From NCBI GenBank assembly GCA_016647705.1, contig CM028336.1, forward strand, positions 17,992,880 to 18,056,879: a stretch of DNA of 64,000 bases, in the 5' to 3' direction. This DNA is from Eucommia ulmoides (taxonomy: Eukaryota > Streptophyta > Magnoliopsida > Garryales > Eucommiaceae). Positions 52,291 through 63,251 of this stretch are shown one piece after another. Both the position numbers and the translations under genes were made by a program. The notes below the pieces were generated by a model. It made no database searches. It had not been told where the DNA came from and saw only the letters and a list, made by a program, of their open reading frames with translations. The number at the start of each line of letters is the position of its first letter. Position 1 is the first letter of the stretch.

Positions 52291-52846
52291 GTTAGCAATT
52301 AGCAAATATGAATAAATAAAAAATTAAAAATAATAATCAACAATATAATAGTAGGAAATCAAATTAATGTTACCGAAAATGGAACAAATAATTGAAGACG
52401 GTGAATGATGGTTGACAATATCTTATACTTTCGAAAGCCTAAAATTGAACACTTAATAATTATGAAAGACATAAAATGTTGAAGTATGTAAGTAGAGAGA
52501 GTTTGAGAGTTGGTGTTGAAGAAATAAAATTAGATGGTGTTATTTATATTATTTTTAGGAGGGATGACAAATGTAAATAAAGAGGGGTATAATGTAATTT
52601 TAATATCAAATTTCTGTACACAAAGTCACAAACGATTAATTCTTTAACCAACAAACGATCAATTATTTTATTAGCTAAATGACTAATGACTTTAAAATAT
52701 TTCTTACACTTACCTAAACTAGGGGGTAATGTAAGAAATTTTCTTACACATTTGTTATGTCATAACAAATTTGTGTACTTTTTATTTATTTATATAATTA
52801 TATATGTGTATTCTTAATTTATCTTTATATTGTTATTATTACATTT

Positions 52847-52891
<45 letters not shown>
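52847..52891. repeat. (TA)n(TG)n compound microsatellite
   Basis: About ten TA followed by about thirteen TG dinucleotides. Confidence 0.95.
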
Positions 52892-53184
52892 ATTAATTGT
52901 TATATTATATTATATATTTTTTTATATTAGGTGAATAATAATATATACATAAAGTCAAAAAAATTAAGTCTTATATTAACGAAGTCAAAAAAATATTTTT
53001 GACAATTGAACATTACTCTATAACTCTTTCCACTAGATATTTATGCATAACTAGATTTGTAACATAATGGTTACTTGGTTAGTATGATTGATTTCTTAAT
53101 GAGAGTTTTAATGTTCAATTTCTTTTTCTTTCAACCATTTGTAAAAAAAAAATATTTTAACTATTTTGAAATCCAAAAATCGAA

Positions 53185-53187
<3 letters not shown>

Positions 53188-53252
<65 letters not shown>
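53188..53252. repeat. (TA)n microsatellite
   Basis: About 30 uninterrupted TA dinucleotides. Confidence 0.95.
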
Positions 53253-53256
<4 letters not shown>

Positions 53257-53990
53257 TGGGCCTTAAAAGTCGTGTTTCGGGCTGAGTTTTTACAAAATAT
53301 TCAAAGTCCGAGCCCAACCGGAAACCATATGGGCTTAGGCTCAAGCTCGAGCCCGGCAGGTTTAGGGTAATCCATGGACTTTAGGCCTTTTGGAGAGGTC
53401 TACAACATGATATGCATTTAATAGTTGAATATCAAAGGTCAAATAAGATGATTTTGTTCAAATTTATTAAATTTCCAACAAGTATATATAAATTTATACA
53501 TATATATGCAAAGTATAACATATAAAAATATTTATACATGTAACTAGTAATTATATACTCTTCATTACCATTATAATATATTTTATCTCAATACATGATC
53601 AATTTGTATAAGATTAAATATTAAGAATATTATTCATCCAACAAAACAAAATTTCTCTTGATAATTTGTTCTAAAAATAATTAATCTTCAATTCAATGCT
53701 TATGACTTGATTATAAAACATACGTAACGATGTAACAAATTAATTAAATTTATAAAAATATAATATAAGCAATTGAGTAAGTTTTTAATCATGATAAATA
53801 AAATTTAAGTTCATGAAAAAATTGTTAAATATTGTTCATTACCAATTTGATGTTTGAGCTCAATTTGATTTAATCCAATGTAAATTTATTCAAATTTAAT
53901 CCTAAATGAGATGTAAAAATACTCAAAGTGTTTGAATAACAATCGATGATAATAATAAAAATAAAACAAAAATATAATTTGAAAGATAGC

Positions 53991-54110
53991 CTACTAAGCT
54001 ACTGTAGTCAACTACATATTGAGCCTTAGTCGACTACAAGCATTATGTCCAGCCTATATTAGACTATGGATTCCCATGTATTTGATTACGGGGCCTGATA
54101 TGCACATTTT
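53991..54110. repeat. LTR-type palindrome cluster
   Basis: CTGTAGTCAACTACA and TTAGTCGACTAC occur within 40 bp. They resemble the U3 palindromes of the SIRE-like LTR at 45808. This is probably a fragment of another copia LTR. Confidence 0.45.
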
Positions 54111-54429
54111 TATTATTTTTCATTTATTCAATAGTTTAAGCATATGTCTATGATCATTCACCATCCAAAACGGTTATAAAATATATTTTCAAGCACACTT
54201 GAAATGTTTTTATGATTATACATGCAATGAAATATATAAATCACTTATTATGGCATATTGTGATCAATATATCAATATGTTTAAGCATATATTAGATAAA
54301 CCAAACAAATATCTCATGATTCGATCATATGATAAACACATTGAATATGTTAAATTAAATAATGCATACAATGTGTGTGTGCACATCCTAATGGGCCAAA
54401 ACATATAATCTCTTCAAAAATGATAACAT

Positions 54430-54720
54430 ATAGATTTAACATTAAATAAGTCTTGTGATTTAGATACCAAGATTATATACACTTTATATTTAAGATTCAA
54501 GAATAATTAGCACACTCAAGGTATAATTGAATTTTAATACATGTACTTAAGATTTCATATTGGTTAGCACACTCAAGGTATAATAGTATCTAAATTTATT
54601 GAAACATATAATTTGTGTATAATAATATTATCAATGTGAAATCATCATTACATCACTAATATTGATATTATCAAAAACACATATTACATCACTAATATTG
54701 ATATCATCAAAATACAAATG
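54430..54720. repeat. Short local duplications
   Basis: TAGCACACTCAAGGTATAAT occurs at about 54509 and 54565. ACATCACTAATATTGATAT with ATCAAAA occurs at about 54650 and 54685. These are small, recent tandem duplications in AT-rich DNA. Confidence 0.7.
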
Positions 54721-55010
54721 TAAACAAGTTTTGCACTCTTCGAGAGAAATTTTGATGAGGTCCCTCTTGTCGATGTAACGATTTAGTCTTCAATTGGAGA
54801 AATATCAATTTGATTAGTGGATTGAAATCTCAACAGTGGCATTAGAAAATAGATAAAAAGTGCATACCAAGGGTGTGAATACCTAAGAATGAGATTATAA
54901 TGATAATAATATATTTGAGGATTTAGTACTTAACATGTGCATTGAGTTTATAAGTATTAAAAAAGATGCAATGGTATACAACACCATAAAAGAGATTGAA
55001 GAAATGGTAT

Positions 55011-55012
<2 letters not shown>

Positions 55013-55071
<59 letters not shown>
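55013..55071. repeat. (AT)n microsatellite
   Basis: About 29 AT dinucleotides. Confidence 0.95.
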
Positions 55072-55076
<5 letters not shown>

Positions 55077-55079
55077 GAT

Positions 55080-57401
55080 AAGCAAGATAAAGATCAAATG
55101 ATCCAAGATGAAGATTCAAGCCGAAGACGATCGTGATGTAGATCAAAAGCCTTGGGAGCGTTTAAAATAAATTTCATATGCATTTAAAGATAAGGTAAAC
55201 TCCTTCTCTATAATTCCATTACAGAATTGACTCATCTAGGATAAACACATACACTTGCATATGCTCAGTGGCATATTTGTGATATATGCGTGTTTAAGAT
55301 GTTTACTTCAGTTTAAAATGAATTTAAGTCGGTGTGGATTGAAAACGAAGTTGAGTTGATCAAGAAATAGACATAAAATTCATATGCTGTAGACTATGGT
55401 TGACCAACCCATTCTTTGTTCAATCGATTAAAATAATAGCCTAAACAAAAATAACTTAGCTTAATCTAGTCAACCAATAGGAACATTCGGTTAACCGATT
55501 CTGGCAGAAAGGCTTTATAAAAGACAGGTATAGAAATCGGTCAACAGAAAACTAGTCAACTAATTTGGGCGATAGGTCTAAAACTATTGTTCAATCATTC
55601 TGTTAGTCGACCGAGTAGAGCATGTGTAATTTAAAATAGTTGATCATGAATACCGACCAATCAAATGGATAATCTGTCAACTGATTATCAAAGCACCTAT
55701 TGAGTATCCTTCTTTATAATTCAAATTGAAGCTTGAAATAAACACGAAATTAATTCAAAGATGCTTCTCATGTTAATTAAATATTTTATCTATCATTTAA
55801 GTAATAATTTTGAATTAAGCGACAAGATCAATGGGCAAATCGGATAAAATAAAGTTTGCATTTTTTAAGCTGTAAATTGTAGTGTTTTTTGTAGCTACTT
55901 GTCTCCCAATGTATTATTGCTCAATTTGATCAAATTGGAGCGTTTTAATGAGTGTATATTGATAAGATATAATTCTCCTAATGTTGAACTTATTAGTTAC
56001 AATAGACTAATTGAAAAATCATGCATAATTACTAACTATACACATTCTTAAATAATTGTTGTGTGTTAAACACTCTTAGTATTGCATTGAATGATATAGA
56101 ATTGTAAAAAGACTACCTTTACATAAAGAGTGAGTGATTATGATAGACCAATTGAGTGAGATTTTATAGGAGAACCTATATTTCCTATTGGAGTTATCTT
56201 GGAGGAAAACAAAACATATTCAACTCAATTCCGGCACAATTAAACAACATACAAATCCTAAACATTACCGGTGAGTTCGTTCCATACTTGCGTATATATT
56301 ATTTGTGATTAATTATATTTTGTATGAAATACTTGGGCATATACATGTATCTTGACTTTGCTTATATTAATCACATTTATATTTCTAGATTATTGGAATA
56401 TAATTCACTTCGTGATAGAACAATTAAAGATATCTTATTGAGCTTCATAATAGTAAACTTACACTGAACATTGATCTATTGGTTTTGGAAAATCAAAGAA
56501 CTTTTACTTAATATTGATTTTTTATTTCTAAAGATCAAGAAATTTGTTAGATTTAGTATATTGGACAAGTAAAGAACTTGCACTGCCGGTGAGATTAAAT
56601 TACTTTTCAAGATCTTAAATCCCCCGTCTACCAATCTAAGAAGAGGCAAGCTAATTAGGCATTTTCATTGATTATTCAAAGAGTTTAGTACTATCTTGAA
56701 AACCGTCTTAGCTTGAAATTGGAAAGATTATATTTATTGTATATTGAGCTTAATTGATTAAAATTATTCTTTGTATCATATATGCTAAATTGCTTATATC
56801 TTGAATGTTATTTTGTGTAATTGTAGTAGTATATCATATATTGATTATGCACACATTTTATAAGCACGTAGTAAGTCAATATAGTGCATATTGATTTATA
56901 GATGATTCATAGAAGCTCCAAGAATTAGCTCGCTAATCTAACAAAAAATAAAAGTGAACCTATAAGGGTGTAAATTGTAGCTTAAACTAGAGTATTGGTT
57001 TAAGTGAGAGAATTGTGAGGGACTGAATAGCTAAAGAAGGACTTTACCTTGGTGTATTGGTTTGGTCTTCATCAAAGAAGAAGATCAGGGAAATAGTGTA
57101 TTAAAAATCTTTGAATAAGCTTAGGGAAGTAGACATAGGCGAGAAGGGATCTTGGCCTGATTACTATAAATCGTTGTATAAAATTGTCTCTATCCTTATC
57201 TCTGTTCGTGTGCTTGTGCTTTAATTTATTATTTGTTTATTTTGCTGCATTACTTTCACACTTTTATTTTATTGTTAAATTCGTTTCAGTGTGTCATTTA
57301 AGTAAAAGTGAAAAGAGATAAAAAAGAAAAAGAAAAAGAAAAAAAAATCAACTTATTTGTACCACCAATTTACCCTCCTCTTGGGTAGACTTTAACCAAC
57401 A
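55080..57401 (+). repeat. Copia (SIRE-like) LTR, 3' end defined
   Basis: The right end is clear: CTTTAACCAACA at 57401, followed by a tRNA-Met PBS. U3 contains repeated GGTTAACCGATT, GTCAACCAATAG, GTCAACTAATT and TAGTCGACCGA words (about 55385-55690), typical of this LTR class. The left border is not resolved and may lie anywhere from about 54800 to 55300. No coding domain is inside. Confidence 0.6.
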
Positions 57402-57416
57402 ATTGGTACTAGAGCT
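57402..57416 (+). promoter_or_regulatory. Copia primer-binding site
   Basis: ATTGGTACTAGAGCT directly after the LTR end is a near match to TTGGTATCAGAGCT, the initiator tRNA-Met complement. Confidence 0.8.
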
Positions 57417-57790
57417 TAATTGCTCATAGGCATACAATGGAAAGACCTAGAAAGCAAATAAAAAGACCATTCTATACTTAATACTAAATAATAATAATAA
57501 CTCTAATAATGGGAACAAAAAAAATCGTATATTATACTTTCAAATTGTTAAAGATATAACAGAATTGTTCCTCAATTTCTGTTTATATTCCAAGTTTTTA
57601 GAGAACATAATTAAATATATGCAAACAAGAAACACTCAAGGTTTATTGAGGTTAAAAAGGTATCAACAAAAAAAATTAAAAATAAAAAGAGTTAAGCCCA
57701 TTAAGTGATGAAAATTAAGTAAATGTTCATTGGCTAAACATTGTAGGCCCCTAAACTAAAATTTTTGAGTGACACTTAATTATTTAAGTA
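57417..57790. other. Truncated leader and AT-rich DNA
   Basis: A possible gag start (ATGGAAAGACC, 57437) runs only a few codons before the retroelement sequence is lost. The remainder is AT-rich with no gene. Confidence 0.4.
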
Positions 57791-57794
57791 ATAT

Positions 57795-58030
57795 TAATAA
57801 AATTTATCAAACAAATTTAATGATCATCAAATACATCCGGTTAGACCAATCTCACTGTTCTATTCTAACCTCATTGATGTTTTCCGTAGTAGTAGTGGGT
57901 TGATCTTCCCGAAGTGTTTGATACAAATCCATACAACCGAGGACAATTTTCACAGTTTCTTTCCAAAGTTCGAAATTCGTCCCGCTCAGCATTGGGATAT
58001 TGCTGACTTAAGCAGAAATATTTGTGGCAG
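57795..58030 (-). pseudogene. Copia gag N-terminal fragment
   Basis: The minus strand reads SNIPMLSGTNFELWKETVKI followed by VLGCMDLYQTLREDQPTTTTE and then a DWSNRMYLMIIK segment. This is the start of a copia Gag ('NIPxLNGTNFxxWKExVxIVLGCMDLDxALRxExP...WERSNRMSLMIM'). A TGA interrupts before DWSNRM. The rest of the element is missing. It is a free-standing fragment of a copia type different from the others in the window. Confidence 0.8.
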
Positions 58031-58034
58031 TAGC

Positions 58035-58358
58035 AATAGAAATTGTATAGAGAATAAAATAAACAAGCATACTCACGAGCATGTCATAAAATAATAAAAC
58101 TAGACATGAACAATTAATCCAAATTGGGGGACCTGTCTCAAGATACCTAGTATAACATTAATTCCTAGTCTTTAGACAGAGGAATGAACTGTAAATGGTA
58201 CTCTCAGTGCAATAATCAAATGTTGATAATAAATCCTGTCAAACAATAAATCTTTCTTTGGAACAACTTACTATTTACATGAAAACTTGATAATCATCAC
58301 ACATTTATTCTCTCAAGTACTTTTATTATTTGGCCAAACAATAACCTTTCTTTGGGCC
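58035..58358. other. AT-rich DNA, no gene
   Basis: Nothing recognisable between the gag fragment and the LTR-like start at 58359. Confidence 0.5.
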
Positions 58359-59850
58359 TGTTGATGTCGAATTTTGGTCGACACCAGTGGTATGGTCCAG
58401 TCAGCTTTGGAGGGTGTTGGAGAACCCTGGAATGGAGATCTTCGGTCTGTGTAGCTTCTAATTCGTGGAGAAACCTCTGGCCGGAAAGGGGGAGGCTAGT
58501 ATCGAAAAAATGAGCGCGTGGAAACCTGTATAAAGGACTTGCCGGAGTTTTTCCGGTGTGCCCCTTCCAGCGTGAGAATCAGCGTACGGGGAGAAGAATT
58601 TATAGTGTGATTTCCGAGAAGAGTGAAGAGTAAATAGTGAACAAAGTTCATCTACCTTTGGACAATTGTATACTCTCATTTTTATAGACAGGGTGGAGAT
58701 TAGTTTAGGGGCTAAGCATGGGTTTAATGTCTCTTCAAGATCATATCATGGTGCCAACTTTACATGTAACCAATGAAAATGTGCCAAGAGGCTCTTATTT
58801 GGCCATGTTTAGAAGGTATTTGGAGATATTTTGGTTAGGGAAGAGAGCCACAACGATACTTTGGGATATTTTGGGATTCTTTGGAGATATTTTGGGGTGC
58901 TTAAAAGGTGAAAAACTGGGTCAATCTTGTAAACAAACTGAGGAGGACACTACTCTGCTGCGGCCTGGATGAGGAGATTAACTCTTACCCTTCCTGGGCG
59001 GACGGAGACGGGAAGGGATGAGCATTGCCACGCCAGAGAACAACGAGATGGGGAATGGTTGCCTATCCCAGTGATGACTTGTTGGCCACCCTGGAGAGAG
59101 TAGAATCCTTTGGGGCGATTGGTGCAGTTGGAGACATCTCCCTTCTCGGTACATCATTCATACTTAGTCTTTGTCGTGCTTTAAACCTTGTAGGGAGCTG
59201 CGGACATGTGACGGTATTTAATTAGTTGCATTAGAGTGATCATTTTGACACTCATCAGTAGCCCCCAGTCCTTATTGTTGAGAAGAAGTTTGAAAGACTG
59301 GGGACTCTATTGTGAGCCTTTTCTGGAGTTTTAATGTTCCTATCAGAACTTTTTGAGATGTTAGTGATCTTATTTATCCTTCAAGGAGTGTTATGTAATG
59401 GTCAGGTCTTTTTTTTTGGGAAGAAAATGGGAAATTCCTGGATGGGGACAATCAGTTCGAGAACAGAAAGAATGACTTGAGAATTTAAACTGGCGGCCCG
59501 AGAACAACAATGAGTGGCCTGCCCTAGATTAGCGCGAAAAGCTGTGAACGGTTACACGTGTGTCCTATCGCGTTTATGCCTCTCCATTGGCGTTTATTCG
59601 ATGACGCATCTTCAATGGTGCATTTTTAATGCGAACGGACGTGCCCAAATATTCCACCTGCCTAATCGCCGGGGAGAAGACACGTGGCTGCACGACCTCT
59701 GAACAAGGCTCCTTTTCCAAGCGCCTTTATGGCTTTATCAGATACAACGGTTGGGATGGACGTGCGTCCTCCTATATAAAGGAGGTACCCTGAACCCTTT
59801 TTCACACTTTTGCGATTTTGCCTTGGCAGAGCACCGACCTTTTCGACAGG
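58359..59850 (+). repeat. Probable LTR or promoter region of gypsy-like element
   Basis: It starts TGTTGATGTCGAATTTTGGT, which contains a near-palindromic GTCGA...TCGAC and is a common LTR start in plants. A TATA box (CTATATAAAGGAGG) lies at about 59771-59784. The first exon-like sequence ends TTTTCGACAG before GTAACACC at 59849-59858, which may be the LTR end or a 5'-UTR splice donor. No second LTR was found within the window, so assignment as an LTR is tentative. Confidence 0.5.
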
Positions 59851-59906
59851 TAACACCCCATTTTCTCAAAATATCTTATTCTTCTTCTTCTTTTACTACT
59901 GAGTCA

Positions 59907-62469
59907 ATGTCAGGGTCTGCCACCTCTGGGCAGGCCCTAAATATTTCACCCATCCGTCAAATAAACCCTCATTTATCCTTGCCCTCCTGCCCAAAGGGAC
60001 GAGCAGGATCTTTAAGCGGTACAGAGCCTTTCGAATGTTACTACAGCAGCGATGGTACTGGGTTTAGCAGTGGCCCCACCACAAAGGTGGCTCTAAGCCA
60101 ACGTGACAAAATTGAGGTTTGGGAGGAGGCAGTTCCAAGAGATAGTCCCGTCTGGGAGATTGAGACGACAATGACGGAGAAGAAAATCCGAAAATCCCGG
60201 AGCACATACACCATCTCTAAGGGGGTGGATACTTGTCTTTCCCGCCCGGAGGATAAGGCTTGCGCCCCTCCTAAGGGTTTCATCACGTAGTACATGGAGT
60301 AATTACGAAGAGGTTTACAATTCTAGATTCATCCATGGATTCGAACCCTATGCGCGGAGTACAAGCTGTTTCTGTCACAGCTTGCTCCTAACTGTATTTA
60401 GGCCTTTGTGGCTTCTTTTATCATCTTCAAGGCTGAGGGACTAGAACTATCCCTAGATTTGTTCAAATCTCTATTCTTCCCAAAATCCATACCTTCCAAG
60501 AAGGGGTGGTGTTATGTGGCTTCTCGACGACAATTTCTTTCGGGTCTAGAGGAGTTGGTGAAGATTTGGAAGCCCCAATATTTTTTATGGGAGGAACGGG
60601 CTAGGAATTTAGTCCTAATGAAGAGAGAGTCAACCCCATTCCCAGAGAATGGGGTGTTGTTGGTGAGCATGTCCCCATTTTCTCATATCTTTTAATCTTC
60701 TGGTCGTTTCTCATTTTTCATTGTCTCTGTTTCTTAGAACAGTTCTAGAGAAGGCCAGGGGAATGAGAGTACGACCAAGCGCCCTGATTAAGCAACAGAG
60801 AAAGGCCATCTGGGAGACGAAATATAAAAATGTGAACCAACTACTGGAGTCAACATTATACTGTCGTTACTTTTACTGTGCAACAGACCTTTCAATACCA
60901 GAGATCGAGGAGGACACCGAAAACGATAAGACCTCATCTTCTTGGAAGTTGCTAATTCTTTGAATCTTTTATTGTTTCTTTCATTTTTCACTTATCCAAC
61001 TTCTTACACTGTGTTTGGAAGAAATGGATAAGGTAGCATTGGCGAGGTTGTTGAGAAAGAAGGCCAAAGCTGCGAAGGCAAATGTCAAGAAGAAGAGAGG
61101 TCACCCTCTTCAGACGGAGGTCCCCAAGGGGGGACTGCCGAAGAAAAGGAGAAAACTGAAAAAACGAGCTCCATTGGAGAGGCCCCTACTGGTTTGGAAA
61201 GTTTACCAAGGAGAATAACGAGGAGAAAGCAGTAGTAGCGTGAGACCGAGGTCGCTGGCATGAAGAAGACCCTGCCGCCAACTGAACAGACACCCACGCT
61301 CTTTTCCAAAAAAGGTAGCCTTGGAGTGGGTTAGGAGAAAGGAAAGAGGAAGGTCGGGCAGTTCGTAGTGGAGGGAGCCAAAAAGGTAAAGACCGATGGG
61401 GTTTCCGAAGCCCCCCAGCCAAGCAAGGTTCCCACTCTGGGACCGGCCCCAGCCTCAGGTATGAGCATCCTTCTTGAGTAGGGAGCTCTAGCGCATCCAA
61501 AGATGTTGTCTGTTTATATCAGCCACATCATCCCGCCTAGAAGCAAAGAACGAATCAGCGTTGAGATAGATGCACAAATCCTTGCAAAGCTGGAGAGGGA
61601 TACAGTGTTGGTAAGGCTAATACTAGAAGATTATTTGGATTTGTTATTGCAACTTGTTTTCGAATAACAATATGATAAACTTCTCCATTTTTTTTGTCTC
61701 GCAGGTGCTATCCAGAATCTCATTTGTGGCCGGACGCCTCAATGCTGCTCACGAGAGGGAGCAGAAACACAATAAAGAACGTAGACAACTCTTCGAGCAA
61801 CACATGGAGCATGTAAACCAAATAAAATGAAGGCACAATATGAGAAAAATAATGATGACCAATAAGGAGAAAGCCAAAGAGGAGCTGAAGAAGGTAACTG
61901 ATGAGAATACACAATTGAACGAGAAGAAGACAAAGCTTTCTGAGGAGAAAACGACTATCGAATCCTGTCACGGCAGGCTTGAGGCTGACCTGGCCGTCGT
62001 TAGGGAGAGAATGGAGAGAATGTAGAAGAAGCACGATGATACTGTTACAAAAGCTAAGGAAGATGCTGTAGAAGAATGAGAGAATTCATCTGCCTTTACC
62101 GACATGAAGATGCTTAGCACGACTGAGATGGTTGAAAGTGGTCACAGATACACGATTCGTAATTTGCGTCGACAACACCCAAACTTCTCGGTGGATAACA
62201 TCTGTATGGATTATTCTGATGTGAAAAGAGATGTCAACCCTGAGATGGAAGATACTGCAATTGGAGAAGGAAGTAAAAAAGCAATGGCGGTGGTAGTTGA
62301 TGCCAAGATGGAGGAGGTTGGAGCCGATCAATAAAATACCGAAACCCAAATGAGGGTAGTAAACGTCGACTTGGACGAAATGGATATCGTTTTTGGGAAC
62401 ATTATGGTCAGGCAGGATGAACTCTCTACTGGTAAAGGTGAAGCTGATCCATCTCCCATCGACCAATAA
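59907..62469 (+). pseudogene. Transposase_28 / 'putative gypsy-type transposon' family gene, broken
   Basis: ATG at 59907 opens MSGSATSGQALN... with a low-complexity Ser/Pro N-terminus. The conserved domain follows: GFIT-stop-YME-stop-LRRGLQF, HPWIRTL and QLAPNCI-stop-AFVASFIIFKAEGLELSLDLFKSLF. GWCYVASRRQFLSGLEELVKIWK then runs to about 60590. A clear GT-AG intron lies at 61611-61703; others are likely near 60661-60735 and 60960-61015. The C-terminal half (61704-62030) is Lys/Glu-rich with heptads, a coiled coil, followed by SVDNICMDYSDVKRD and an acidic tail ending about 62469. This layout matches the family annotated in plants as putative gypsy-type transposon proteins. Stops at 60288 and 60300, among others, make it a pseudogene. 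Confidence 0.72.
61611..61703 (+). other. Spliceosomal intron in the Transposase_28-like gene
   Basis: Donor GTAAGG follows CAGTGTTG. The acceptor is a T-rich tract ending TTTGTCTCGCAG. The 93-bp, AT-rich interior is typical for plants. Confidence 0.7.
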
Positions 62470-63246
62470 CATACCTCAGTCCCCCAATCTTGAATCCAAA
62501 AAAATAATTGAACCTGACTTGCTTTTTTTTTTTTTTTTTTGGACTGTTTAGCGTCCTAGCCTCCTATGCCTAGATATGGGCCTTTCTGTAATGGAAATTG
62601 GCAGCCCTTTTGGGAATGTGTTGAACACGGAATGAATGAATGAATATTTTCTTATCTTTTCCCGGTAGATTCTAAACACTTGTGATTTTCCCTTACTGCT
62701 TCTTGAGTTTGTGAATGCATGCCTTGACATCTTTTTGTTCTTCTTTATCTTATTCAACAATGGGGAGAGTCACTTGTGAGTGAAGAAGATTCATCTTCCC
62801 AGTGGTGGAGTTTTACTCTCACCCTCGTCTCGGTTACACCGAGAAGGGAAAATAACATAGCTTAGGAAATTGACAAAATGTAAAATGGAGTTCTTGCTTG
62901 GGTAATTCCTTTAAACTTATCTTGGAGAAGAACCGAGCCAATGCTCGATCTAATTAGAAGACTTAGGATGTTTCTGGATCTTTCTCTGACCATAAAGTCC
63001 CCTTCTCGGTTGTTTTTGGATACTTCGTCATTTTAGGCTATGATGAATGCTCTTCTTTCAGATCTTGGAAATTCTATGCCCTGGGCGGATAATCCACACT
63101 TGGGCAATTTTTAAGATTTTTTGCTTGAAAAAATTCAAGTCTCCTTGTTGTTTGGTTTTATATCTCCTCGGATAGGAACCGAGAAAAAGTTCAAAAAGTC
63201 GCACTCCTTCTTTAGGGATTAACTCCCTGGAAGAAATCCATGCTTC
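62470..63246. other. 3' flank of the Transposase_28-like gene
   Basis: Contains an 18-base T-run (62523-62540) and words such as CTCGGTT..CCGAGAAG and AACCGAG repeated in both orientations (about 62830, 62930, 63015 and 63175). No gene is seen; the minus-strand frames at 62548-62760 and 63058-63303 are unrecognised. Confidence 0.45.
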
Positions 63247-63251
63247 CCCTT
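63247..63251. repeat. Candidate left TSD (CCCTT) of solo-LTR copy 4
   Basis: The five bases directly before TGATAGGTG. The partner lies beyond the window edge, so this cannot be confirmed. Confidence 0.35.

Larger units (their letters stand above)
52300..53990. other. AT-rich DNA flanking the hAT gene
   Basis: No gene is seen. A G+C-rich patch at 53255-53395 (GGGCTTAGGCTCAAGC, CTCGAGCCCGGCAGG) may pair with the one at 49395-49500 as the two subterminal zones of the hAT element. I could not define TIRs or an 8-bp TSD. Confidence 0.4.

Noticed and set aside
53075-53344. Tyr-Ile repeat peptides on both strands
   Set aside because: They are translations of (TA)n microsatellites; the same applies to 54895-55146.
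58359-59850. A pararetrovirus (caulimovirus-like) insertion
   Set aside because: No movement protein, coat or RT domain was seen. The downstream gene has introns and matches a plant transposon-associated family.
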